Positions 24,557 to 31,717 of a stretch of DNA of 64,000 nt are shown here, in pieces. The notes under the pieces are model-generated. The model made no database searches. It saw only the letters and a program-made list of their open reading frames with translations, and had not been told where the DNA came from. The position numbers and the translations under genes are program-made. This DNA comes from Mycobacterium sp. SVM_VP21. Lineage in GTDB: Bacteria; Actinomycetota; Actinomycetes; Mycobacteriales; Mycobacteriaceae. The first letter of the stretch is position 1. Every line of letters starts with the position of its first letter. The DNA is taken from the NCBI GenBank assembly GCA_024758765.1, contig CP101406.1, forward strand, positions 1,178,001 to 1,242,000, read 5' to 3'.

Positions 24557-25840
24557 TCAGAACCAGGACGTCACGTCTTGGACCAATGTGGACAGGTCGG
24601 TGGCAGCAGCGGCCCCCGAGCCCGAGCTGTCGCCGAACAGATCGTCGAGAACGGTCGGAATCGTGATCCCGGCCCCCGGCGCCCCGACATCCAGCGTGAT
24701 CGGGGGGCTTGCGTTCCCGCCAATCGCATCCACGCCTGAGCCAACGGTCGCAGACAGGTCGGACCATCCCGAACCCAGCAGCCCACTGATGGTCTGCGAC
24801 AGGGTCTCCCACGCCGCGATGGGGCCGATCGGTTCACTGGTGAGGGTGAGGGTGCCCAGGACGGGGACGCCGGTGAACTGTAGGCCGACGCTGTTGAAGA
24901 TCGAACCGCCCACCGCGGGAACGTCGTTGTCACCCGACACGTAATTCGCTATCTGTACGCTGCCGGTGCTGAGCAGCCCACCGAACGCAATATCGAGCTC
25001 CGACATGGTCATGCCCGGCGGGAACTCTGAACCGATCAGACCGTTGATCGTCGGGAGCAGCGAATCGAGGTTGAGATCGGCACCGTTGAAAAACGCGCCG
25101 AAGGTGTTGGCCAAGATCTCGTTGAAGCTGTCACCGTCGCTAATGCTGTTGCCCAGGGCGACCAAAGGACTGATGAACGGGCCGATATTACCCATGAGGA
25201 TGGCGCTCGCCGGGGAGCCCAAAAAGTTGACGATCGGCTCGATCAGCGACTGTTCACTGGCCGGCAAATAGCCCGGGATCTCCCCGAACATCAGGGCGTG
25301 GTTCCCGATCATGGTGTGTTGAAGCACCAGCGACCCGATGCTGCCCGGCGCCCACCCCGAGCCCTCGGTGAAACCCCCAATACTCGTGCCTTGCAACCCG
25401 ATGCCGGTCAACACGTTGTCCAGATTCGTCTGCATCTGCTGAATCACACTGGCCCAGGTACTGCTGGTGGGGTCGTTGAAGAACTCGTTCCACAGGTTGG
25501 ACTGGTTGGCCAGGGCCTGTTGGAACCCCACCCCGGGCGCCAGTAAGAAGTTCTGGATCAGCGTCGTGGCGTTCTGCGCCCCAGCGTTGTACTGGTCGAT
25601 CCACGGAGCAAGAAGATCCGGCAGGGAACTGCTGCCGGTGGCAAGGGTGACCTCGCGAACAGCGGTCAGCCCGGGCAGGTGTCCTGAACCCAGGGGCGTA
25701 CCCACAACAAAGCCGGCGCCCAGAAGAACGGCGCCGGCAGCTGCGAACGGGCGAAATTTAGCTATGCAGGGAGACGCCCCCCCCCCCCGCTGGTGCGCGC
25801 ACGGTTGCGCAAGTACGCGGGTGGCGTGCTGACGAGCCAT
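24557..25840 (-). CDS. Exported protein with poly-G tract near the start, unknown family
   Basis: A 427-residue protein that I recognise only as a mycobacterial exported type. The N-terminus is basic, followed by a hydrophobic stretch (about 29-50, 'FAAAGAVLLGAGFVVG'). The mature part is low in charge, rich in Gly/Ser/Leu/Asn ('WIDQYNAGAQNATTLIQNFL', 'NLWNEFFNDPTSSTWASVIQ') and ends in 'DVTSWF'. Codons 18-22 lie in an unbroken run of 12 G (25777-25788 on the plus strand as C), just ahead of the hydrophobic region: a one-base slip would abolish the product. ATG 25840 is chosen for 'AAGGGAC' upstream; the extension to 26005 is not protein-like. It leads the operon with PGRS-1, the ligase-like gene and the marR gene. 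Confidence 0.7.
   Translation of the reverse strand: MARQHATRVLAQPCAHQRGGGASPCIAKFRPFAAAGAVLLGAGFVVGTPLGSGHLPGLTAVREVTLATGSSSLPDLLAPWIDQYNAGAQNATTLIQNFLLAPGVGFQQALANQSNLWNEFFNDPTSSTWASVIQQMQTNLDNVLTGIGLQGTSIGGFTEGSGWAPGSIGSLVLQHTMIGNHALMFGEIPGYLPASEQSLIEPIVNFLGSPASAILMGNIGPFISPLVALGNSISDGDSFNEILANTFGAFFNGADLNLDSLLPTINGLIGSEFPPGMTMSELDIAFGGLLSTGSVQIANYVSGDNDVPAVGGSIFNSVGLQFTGVPVLGTLTLTSEPIGPIAAWETLSQTISGLLGSGWSDLSATVGSGVDAIGGNASPPITLDVGAPGAGITIPTVLDDLFGDSSGSGAAAATDLSTLVQDVTSWF
25777..25788. repeat. 12-base C/G homopolymer inside the exported-protein gene
   Basis: Twelve consecutive C on the plus strand (G in the coding sense), spanning codons 18-22. With 12 bases the frame is open (Arg-Gly-Gly-Gly-Ala). 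Such a tract is a classical slipped-strand site and could switch the gene on and off; it is also a common place for assembly error. Confidence 0.85.
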
Positions 25841-26554
25841 GGATGTTGTCCCTTCGCTGTGGTCGGTGAATGCGCTGTTTGTCACGGCCGAGCCGAACGA
25901 CGCCGGGCGGCGAACAGTGGTCCCGCGTGCCAGGTGCACAGTGCCTCCTCGGAGTCGTCGTCTCAGGTGTAGGCCAGTACAGCTGAGAGTCATCAACATC
26001 TCCATGGCATCTTCTTAATTCGCTTCGGAGGCAAGTCCGTTCGCAACTGGTGGACGGTGTCATTAGCCCAGATCAGAGCGTAGTCAGTGATCAAAGAGCA
26101 AACGCCATACGCGGCGCCACTAGTTCAAAAAGAAATGGCTGCCTCAGCGCTTCTGAAACGTGTTCCATGCACCACGATTAGTTAGCTATTATCAATCGAT
26201 TATCTTGACAATCAAGTGATTACGCGATTGATCTGGTTTGCTGCACTGGCGAGACCTGCCAACAGCTGTTGCCGGGACCTTCCGGGGGTCACCTCTTCAC
26301 CACGCCTAAGAACGGCGACAACGGCTGATCGCAACGGAAGGATTCGAACCTGACCGAGGGAGCGAACGCTTCTCATAGCCCCGCCACAAGGCGCTATTCG
26401 GCGCCAAGGGCGGTAATCAACGTGAGCCCGGGAACTCGCTCAAACAGCCCACCGGCCATCCGGCCGGACAACCATGGCGCTCAGCCTTCGCGGTTTTTGT
26501 TACCTGCAGGCACTTCTACCGGATCATTGCTACGCGACAACGCAATCCGTTGCG
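25841..26554. other. Gene-free region with AT-rich core
   Basis: 714 bp between the exported-protein gene and lpdC with no convincing gene. Positions about 26060-26240 are markedly AT-rich for this chromosome and contain TTGACA (26205-26210) and the inverted repeat at 26191-26232. The rest (26250-26554) is ordinary GC-rich sequence including one tRNA T-loop-like string near 26342-26352 that does not fold into a tRNA. The promoter of the exported-protein/PGRS operon is probably in the AT-rich part. Confidence 0.55.
26191..26232. promoter_or_regulatory. AT-rich inverted repeat
   Basis: ATCAATCG (26191-26198) and CGATTGAT (26225-26232) around 26 bp containing TTGACA. It is a candidate operator or promoter region for the minus-strand exported-protein/PGRS operon that starts about 350 bp away. 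Function is inferred from composition and symmetry only. Confidence 0.35.
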
Positions 26555-27949
26555 TCAGAAGTTGATCATGTGGCCGGTCAGGCCATGGAAGCACTCCTGC
26601 AGCGCCTCGGACATGGTCGGGTGGGTGTGCACGTTGCGCGCGAGCTCGTTCGCGGTCAGGTCCCACTTCTGCGCCAGGGTCAGCTCCGGCAGCAGCTCGG
26701 AGACGTCGTGGCCCACCAGGTGGCCGCCGAGCAGCTCGCCATAGCGGGCGTCGGCGATCAACTTCACGAACCCACTCGGGTCGCCCACCCCGTGCGCCTT
26801 GCCGTTGGCGGTGAACGGGAACTTCACCACCTTGACGTCATGGCCCTCGGCGCGCGCCTGCTCCTCGGTGAGCCCGAAGCTGGCCACCTGCGGCTGGCAG
26901 AACGTGGCGCGCGGCATCATCCGGTAGTCGCCCAGTGACATGGTCTCGGCGCCGGCGATGGTCTCGGCGGCCACTACGGCCTGGGCCTCGGCGACGTGGG
27001 CGAGCTGCAGCAGGCCGGTGACATCGCCGATGGCGTAGATGTGCGGCACCGAGGTCTGCAGGTACTCCCCGACCCCGATCGCGCGCCGCTCGGTCAGCGC
27101 GACGCCGGCCGCCTCCAGACCGTAGCCGTCGACGTTGGGGGCAAAACCGATGGCCTGCAACACTTTATCAGCCTGCAGCGTCTCGGTCGCACCGTCCTTG
27201 CTCACCACGACCGATACCGTCGACCCGTCGTCGGTGATGCTTTCCACCTTGGTTCCGGTGCGGATCTTCACACCCAGCTTCTTGAACTGCTTCTCGATCT
27301 CCTTGGAGACCTCGGCGTCCTCGTTGGGCAGTGCCCGCGGCAGGAACTCCACCACCGTCACGTCGACGCCGTAGTTGGCCAGCACGTAGGAGAACTCCAT
27401 GCCGATGGCCCCGGCGCCGGCGATGATGATCGATTTCGGCAGCTCGCGGCTCAGGATGAGTTGCTCGTAGGTGACGACGTTGGCGCTCAGCGTGGTGCCG
27501 GGCACCAGCCGGGTGCTGGACCCGGTGGCGATGATCGCATTGTCGAAGGTGACGGTCTCGGTTCCACCCTCGTTGAGTTCGACTGTCAGCGTGTGGGCGT
27601 CGGTGAACCGCCCGTAGCCGTTGATCTCGGTGATCTTGTTCTTCTTCATCAGGAAGTGCACCCCGGCCACCCGGCCCTCGGCGACCTTGCGGCTACGGTC
27701 GAACGCGACGCCGTAGTCGAAGGTGGCCTGCCCGCTGATCCCGAACATGTCGGCCTCGCGCGAAAAGATGTGCGCCAGTTCAGCGTTGCGCAGCAACGCT
27801 TTCGAGGGGATGCAGCCGACGTTCAGACAGACCCCGCCCCAATACTTCGGTTCGACGATGGCGGTGTTCAAGCCCAGCTGGGCGGCACGAATGGCCGCGA
27901 CGTAACCGCCAGGGCCGGCTCCGAGGACTACGACGTCATAGTGGGTCAC
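26555..27949 (-). CDS. lpdC: Dihydrolipoamide dehydrogenase
   Basis: A 464-residue flavoprotein, the E3 subunit of pyruvate dehydrogenase; in M. tuberculosis Lpd also serves the branched-chain dehydrogenase and a peroxynitrite reductase/peroxidase. FAD motif '[19 protein letters not shown]' (6-24), redox disulfide Cys41/Cys46 in '[16 protein letters not shown]', NAD motif '[18 protein letters not shown]', and the C-terminal His-Glu pair in '[10 protein letters not shown]'. Length equals M. tuberculosis LpdC. It appears to be a single-gene transcript: the next plus-strand genes (vapBC) diverge from it. Confidence 0.96.
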   Translation of the reverse strand: MTHYDVVVLGAGPGGYVAAIRAAQLGLNTAIVEPKYWGGVCLNVGCIPSKALLRNAELAHIFSREADMFGISGQATFDYGVAFDRSRKVAEGRVAGVHFLMKKNKITEINGYGRFTDAHTLTVELNEGGTETVTFDNAIIATGSSTRLVPGTTLSANVVTYEQLILSRELPKSIIIAGAGAIGMEFSYVLANYGVDVTVVEFLPRALPNEDAEVSKEIEKQFKKLGVKIRTGTKVESITDDGSTVSVVVSKDGATETLQADKVLQAIGFAPNVDGYGLEAAGVALTERRAIGVGEYLQTSVPHIYAIGDVTGLLQLAHVAEAQAVVAAETIAGAETMSLGDYRMMPRATFCQPQVASFGLTEEQARAEGHDVKVVKFPFTANGKAHGVGDPSGFVKLIADARYGELLGGHLVGHDVSELLPELTLAQKWDLTANELARNVHTHPTMSEALQECFHGLTGHMINF

Positions 27950-28025
27950 CCGCCCACCCTATCGGGCCGGGCCGGCCCTGGGGCAGCGGCGGTGGGCAGG
28001 TCGAACAGCGTGCCGATCCTAGGGA

Positions 28026-28050
28026 GTGTTTCAGCGCTACACTGAAACAC
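28026..28050 (+). promoter_or_regulatory. vapBC operator/promoter at a probably leaderless start
   Basis: Perfect inverted repeat GTGTTTCAG (28026-28034) / CTGAAACAC (28042-28050) ending one base before the vapB ATG. TACACT (28038-28043) lies between and partly in the arms at the right distance for a -10 box of a transcript starting at or next to the ATG. No ribosome site is present, which supports a leaderless mRNA. VapBC complexes normally bind such palindromes to repress themselves. Confidence 0.65.
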
Positions 28051-28290
28051 ATGACATCGAAGAACATCACGCTGACCATGCCGGCGGAGCTGGTTCGCCG
28101 CGCCAAGGTGTTGGCGGCTCAGCGCGACATGTCGGTGTCAAGCCTGGTTGCACGGTTGCTTGAGCAACTTGTCGGTGAGGTGCGCGACTATGACGAAGTG
28201 GCTGACCTCGAACGCCGGATGATGAACGGTGATGCTGGCCTTCAGATAGGGCCGATCACCTGGTCGCGGGACGACCTTCACCAGCGCTGA
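28051..28290 (+). CDS. vapB: Antitoxin of a VapBC pair (ribbon-helix-helix type)
   Basis: A 79-residue antitoxin. The N-terminal 'KNITLTMPAELVRRAKVLAA' followed by 'MSVSSLVARLLEQLV' is a ribbon-helix-helix DNA-binding fold (residues about 3-45). The acidic/hydrophobic C-terminal tail (about 46-79) should thread into the toxin active site. The ATG follows the operator directly. One base separates its stop from the toxin start. The pair is not at this place in M. tuberculosis, where lpdC is followed by Rv0461. Confidence 0.87.
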   Translation: MTSKNITLTMPAELVRRAKVLAAQRDMSVSSLVARLLEQLVGEVRDYDEVADLERRMMNGDAGLQIGPITWSRDDLHQR

Positions 28291-28291
28291 C

Positions 28292-28708
28292 ATGGAGTTT
28301 GTCGACACGAACGTCTTGCTCTACGCCTATGACGCGAGCGCCGGTGAACGGCATGAGGCAGCCCGCGCGTTGGTTGATCGGCTGTGGCGTGACCACTGCG
28401 GTGCCCTGAGCATCCAGGTCCTGCAGGAGTTCTATGTCAACGTGACACGCAAGGTGGCCAAGCCGATCGGCCCCGAGTCCGCAGCTGAACGGTTGAAGAG
28501 CCTGTCCCGATGGCGGGTCCACTCCCCGCTGCCCGACGACGTCGTCGCCGCGGCGATCTGGTCGACTCGGCACCAGCTCTCCTTCTGGGACGCGATGATT
28601 GTGCGCAGTGCCGCCGAATTACGGTGCCACACTTTGTGGACTGAAGATCTCAACGACGGGCAGGTGATCGAGGGCGTTCGGCTGGCCAATCCGTTCAGTA
28701 CGGGATGA
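28292..28708 (+). CDS. vapC: VapC-type PIN-domain ribonuclease toxin
   Basis: A 138-residue PIN-domain protein. Acidic active-site residues are visible: Asp5 in 'EFVDTNVLLYAYD', Glu46 in 'VLQEFYVNV', Asp100 in 'LSFWDAMIV' and Asp119 in 'LWTEDLND'. VapC toxins cleave tRNA or rRNA with Mg2+ and stop translation until neutralised by VapB; the target of this one cannot be told. Its last codons (FSTG and stop) lie in a 14-bp sequence that recurs at the end of the convergent gene at 28894. Ordinary length for the family; no sign of damage. Confidence 0.9.
   Translation: MEFVDTNVLLYAYDASAGERHEAARALVDRLWRDHCGALSIQVLQEFYVNVTRKVAKPIGPESAAERLKSLSRWRVHSPLPDDVVAAAIWSTRHQLSFWDAMIVRSAAELRCHTLWTEDLNDGQVIEGVRLANPFSTG
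28695..28708. repeat. 14-bp direct repeat, left copy
   Basis: TCAGTACGGGATGA, identical to 28894-28907. This copy forms the 3' end of vapC. Confidence 0.8.
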
Positions 28709-28801
28709 GTCACGTCATCGATTGGGCTCGGATCATGTGGTGTTGCGCCCGGCTCACCGCGACAACTGCCAGACACCCTTTGCAGGTGTGCTGGCCGTGA
28801 G

Positions 28802-28848
28802 TGGGAATCTGGCGACGCACACGCTGAGTTCACGTCGTCAGATTCCCA
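28802..28848. terminator. Large hairpin between convergent genes
   Basis: TGGGAATCTGGCGACG (28802-28817) pairs with CGTCGTCAGATTCCCA (28833-28848) with one mismatch, loop of 15. It lies between vapC and the convergent Rv0461-like gene and could terminate both, or be a REP-like element; there is no U-tract. Confidence 0.55.
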
Positions 28849-28893
28849 TTGGGCACCCGCGCGGTCTGGGCATCATCGCCTGGTCCGCTGACC

Positions 28894-28907
28894 TCAGTAC
28901 GGGATGA
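28894..28907. repeat. 14-bp direct repeat, right copy
   Basis: TCAGTACGGGATGA, identical to 28695-28708. On the minus strand it encodes the last codons (Ile-Pro-Tyr, stop) of the Rv0461-like protein. Confidence 0.8.
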
Positions 28908-29442
28908 TTCCGGCGACGCAGCGGCTCACATGCTGGCAGTAGTAGTGCCCGTACAGCGGCGCAGCGGCGACCGCGGCGGCGAACACCGCCGACATCAAGG
29001 CAATTGCCACCGCCGACAGCAGCGGCTTCTCCCCCACCATCGCCACGATCAGGCCAGCGACCACACACACCGCGGCATAGACCAGCAGCACGAAGACCGC
29101 CGGTGTCTTGTCGGCCAGGCTGTACCACCAGGAGAACAGTCCCAGGCCGATCCCGGCTGCCGGAACCCACACCGCCAGCAGCACTAGCGCCAGCTGCCAC
29201 CACTTCAGGAATTGGTATTGGCCGGTGAGGACCACCGGTTTGGGTGGTTTTGCCGGCGGCAGCGCGGACGCCGGCGTGGGGCTTTCCGGGTCGGGCGACG
29301 GAATCGGCTCGTCACCGGTGTTCGGTTCGTCCAACGGCTCGGCCGACCCGGGCAGCGGTACCGGGTGCGGCCCGGTGTCGAAGATCGGAGCCATATGCGG
29401 CTCGGTCATGGGCAGTGACCCGGTGTCGGCGGTCTCAGACAC
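28894..29442 (-). CDS. Proline-rich membrane protein (Rv0461-like)
   Basis: A 182-residue protein with a cytoplasmic Pro/Glu/Ser-rich N-terminus (about 1-75, many Pro-x-Pro) and three or four transmembrane helices (about 85-105, 115-140, 145-175), ending with a short loop carrying two Cys ('YYCQHVSRCVAGIIPY'). Function is unknown. GTG 29442 was chosen because it overlaps the upstream gene's stop by 8 bp and starts the natural-looking part. The order and type agree with M. tuberculosis Rv0460-Rv0461. The gene's end lies in the 14-bp repeat shared with vapC. Confidence 0.75.
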   Translation of the reverse strand: MSETADTGSLPMTEPHMAPIFDTGPHPVPLPGSAEPLDEPNTGDEPIPSPDPESPTPASALPPAKPPKPVVLTGQYQFLKWWQLALVLLAVWVPAAGIGLGLFSWWYSLADKTPAVFVLLVYAAVCVVAGLIVAMVGEKPLLSAVAIALMSAVFAAAVAAAPLYGHYYCQHVSRCVAGIIPY

Positions 29443-29713
29443 CCGACACCACCTGAATCGCCGCCAGCGCGCCGAACCACCCGACCGCCATCGCGAGCAG
29501 AAACGCACCCAGGGTGGTTACCCACCGACGCGAGGAGGCGAACACCAGCACCAGGCCCGCGACGCTGGGCGCGCCGAGCACCAGCGTGATCGCGACGTCC
29601 GGGCGCAGCGGCGCGGTGATGACCAGACTCAAGCCGATCCCGGCCAAGATGCCGACCGCTACCCCGACCAGCATGGCGCTGCTCAAAACCCAGGGGCGCG
29701 GCAGCGGGATCAC
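29435..29713 (-). CDS. Small hydrophobic membrane protein (Rv0460-like)
   Basis: A 92-residue protein with three transmembrane helices (about 10-33, 39-59 and 66-88) and little else. No function is known for the family. The GTG at 29713 is the last plausible start before the first helix; the earlier part of the frame is Arg/His-rich antisense sequence. Overlaps the next gene, consistent with a two-gene membrane unit conserved with M. tuberculosis. Confidence 0.7.
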   Translation of the reverse strand: MIPLPRPWVLSSAMLVGVAVGILAGIGLSLVITAPLRPDVAITLVLGAPSVAGLVLVFASSRRWVTTLGAFLLAMAVGWFGALAAIQVVSGV

Positions 29714-29742
29714 ACCACCAGATTTTACGGTGTTCGCGCCGG

Positions 29743-30138
29743 TCAGCGTGGTAGCGACCCGGTGATCACCGGGACCGTTTTCAGCAGCGTGTTCTCGTCG
29801 TCGGTGAAGGCCCGGCTGCGCGTCAGGAACCGCATGCCCTCGGGTGCCTCCAGGCTGAACCCCGCCCCGCGGCCGGGCACCACGTCGATGATCAGCTGGG
29901 TGTGTTTCCAGGCCGCGAACTGCGGCCCGGAGATCCACACCGGCACTCCCGGATCGACCATCCCCAGCAGCACGTCATGGTCACCGATGATGAAGTCGCC
30001 GTCGGGGTAGCACATCGGTGCCGAGCCGTCGCAGCAGCCGCCGGACTGGTGGAACATCACCGGACCGTGGCGCACCACCAGCCGCGCCACCAGTTCGGTG
30101 GCCGCGTCGGTGATCAGCACCCGGTCCGGTGCGTCCAT
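29743..30138 (-). CDS. DUF779 family protein (Rv0459-like)
   Basis: A 131-residue cytosolic protein. 'MFHQSGGCCDGSAPMCYPDGDF' with its Cys-Cys...Cys cluster (about 28-48) and 'FAAWKHTQLIIDVVPGRGAGFS' are typical of DUF779. These proteins are nearly always encoded beside an acetaldehyde-type aldehyde dehydrogenase, as here, and the cysteines suggest metal binding or a redox role in its service. Its ATG overlaps the dehydrogenase stop (ATGA). Confidence 0.85.
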   Translation of the reverse strand: MDAPDRVLITDAATELVARLVVRHGPVMFHQSGGCCDGSAPMCYPDGDFIIGDHDVLLGMVDPGVPVWISGPQFAAWKHTQLIIDVVPGRGAGFSLEAPEGMRFLTRSRAFTDDENTLLKTVPVITGSLPR

Positions 30139-31661
30139 CAGAACAGACCGTTCGCCGACTGGGAGTAGGACACCAGCAAGTTCTTGGTCTGCTGGTAGTG
30201 GTCGAGGACCATCTTGTGGTTCTCCCGGCCGATCCCGGACTGCTTGTAGCCGCCGAACGCCGCGTGCGCAGGATACGCGTGGTAGCAGTTGACCCACACC
30301 CGCCCGGCCTGGATGTCGCGGCCGGCCCGGTAAGCGGTGTTGCCGTCGCGGCTCCACACCCCGGCGGCCAGCCCATAGATGGTGTCGTTGGCGATGGCGA
30401 TCGCGTCGTCGTAGTCGGTGAACGACGTCACCGACACCACCGGGCCGAAGATCTCCTCCTGGAAAACGCGCATCTTGTTGTGGCCGGCGAAGATCGTCGG
30501 CTGTACGTAGTAGCCGCCGGACAGCTCACCGCCCAGCTCGGCACGTTCGCCGCCGGTGACGGTGGTGGCACCCTCCTCTTTGCCGATCGCGATGTAGGAC
30601 AGGATCTTCTCCAGCTGGTCGTTGGAGGCCTGCGCTCCGATCATCGTGGTGATGTCGAGCGGGTCGCCCTGGCGGATCGCCTTGGTGCGGATGGCGGCCA
30701 GCTCCAAGAACTCGTCGTAGATGGGGGCCTGCACCAGCGACCGCGACGGGCAGGTACACACCTCGCCCTGGTTGAGGGCGAACCCGGCGAACCCTTCCAG
30801 CGCCTTGTCCTGGAAGTCGTCATTGGCCGCCAGCACATCGGAGAAGAAGATGTTGGGGCTCTTACCGCCCAGCTCCAGGGTGACCGGAATGATGTTCTGG
30901 CTGGCGTACTGCATGATCAGCCGACCGGTGGTGGTCTCGCCGGTGAAGCCGATCTTGGCGATCCGGTTGCTCGACGCCAGCGGCTTGCCGGCCTCCACGC
31001 CGAATCCGTTGACCACGTTGACGACTCCCGGCGGCAGCAGGTCGCCGATCAGGCTCATCAGGAACAGGATCGAGGCGGGGGTCTGTTCGGCCGGCTTGAG
31101 CACCACTGCATTGCCGGCGGCTAGGGCGGGCGCCAGCTTCCAGGCGGCCATCAACAGCGGGAAGTTCCACGGGATGATCTGCCCGACCACACCCAGCGGC
31201 TCGTGGAAGTGGTAGGCGACGGTGTCGTTGTCGAGCTGGCTCAGCGCACCCTCCTGGGTGCGGATCGCCGCGGCGAAGTAGCGGAAGTGATCGGCGGCCA
31301 GTGGGATGTCGGCGGCCAGCGTCTCGCGGACCGGTTTGCCGTTGTCCCAGACTTCGGCGACCGCCAGCTGCTCGCGGTGTTGATCGATCCGGTCGGCGAT
31401 CTTGGTCAGGACGTCCGCCCGTTCGGCCGGGGACGCCTTGCCCCACGCCGGGGCGGCGGCGTGCGCGGCGTCGAGCGCCAGGTCGATGTCGGCCGCCGTG
31501 GAGCGGGGGATCTCGCAGAACGGCTGACCGGTGACCGGTGTGGTGTTCTCGAAGTACTCACCGCCGACCGGCGCCACCCACTGCCCGCCGATGAAGTTCC
31601 CGTAGCGGGACTCGTAGCTCATCAGCGCGCCTGCGGAACCCGGACGTGCGAAAACGGTCAT
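30138..31661 (-). CDS. Aldehyde dehydrogenase (Rv0458-like)
   Basis: A 507-residue NAD-dependent aldehyde dehydrogenase, close to the acetaldehyde/acrolein dehydrogenases paired with DUF779. Oxyanion Asn166 in 'IIPWNFPLL', general base Glu263 in '[10 protein letters not shown]', nucleophile Cys302 in '[10 protein letters not shown]' with a second Cys at 304, and the C-terminal '[13 protein letters not shown]'. Length equals M. tuberculosis Rv0458. Likely substrate is acetaldehyde or a short aldehyde from ethanol or ethanolamine metabolism, by family only. It is divergent from the oligopeptidase gene across 56 bp. Confidence 0.9.
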   Translation of the reverse strand: MTVFARPGSAGALMSYESRYGNFIGGQWVAPVGGEYFENTTPVTGQPFCEIPRSTAADIDLALDAAHAAAPAWGKASPAERADVLTKIADRIDQHREQLAVAEVWDNGKPVRETLAADIPLAADHFRYFAAAIRTQEGALSQLDNDTVAYHFHEPLGVVGQIIPWNFPLLMAAWKLAPALAAGNAVVLKPAEQTPASILFLMSLIGDLLPPGVVNVVNGFGVEAGKPLASSNRIAKIGFTGETTTGRLIMQYASQNIIPVTLELGGKSPNIFFSDVLAANDDFQDKALEGFAGFALNQGEVCTCPSRSLVQAPIYDEFLELAAIRTKAIRQGDPLDITTMIGAQASNDQLEKILSYIAIGKEEGATTVTGGERAELGGELSGGYYVQPTIFAGHNKMRVFQEEIFGPVVSVTSFTDYDDAIAIANDTIYGLAAGVWSRDGNTAYRAGRDIQAGRVWVNCYHAYPAHAAFGGYKQSGIGRENHKMVLDHYQQTKNLLVSYSQSANGLF

Positions 31662-31717
31662 CGATGCTGCTCCTTAGCCGTGGGTGTTACTCAACTCACA
31701 GTACCGTCGCGGTCACA

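Noticed and set aside
26338-26358. tRNA T-loop-like string GGATTCGAACC (minus strand GGTTCGAATCC)
   Set aside because: The flanks do not form a T-stem of five pairs, and I find no anticodon or acceptor stem that fits in 100 bp around it.
26474-26938. Plus-strand gene overlapping the end of lpdC
   Set aside because: Most of it is antisense to lpdC and the product has no recognisable features.
28709-28893. Small insertion sequence between the 14-bp repeats
   Set aside because: The 185-bp interval has no transposase and no terminal inverted repeats; its hairpin lies inside, not at the ends.
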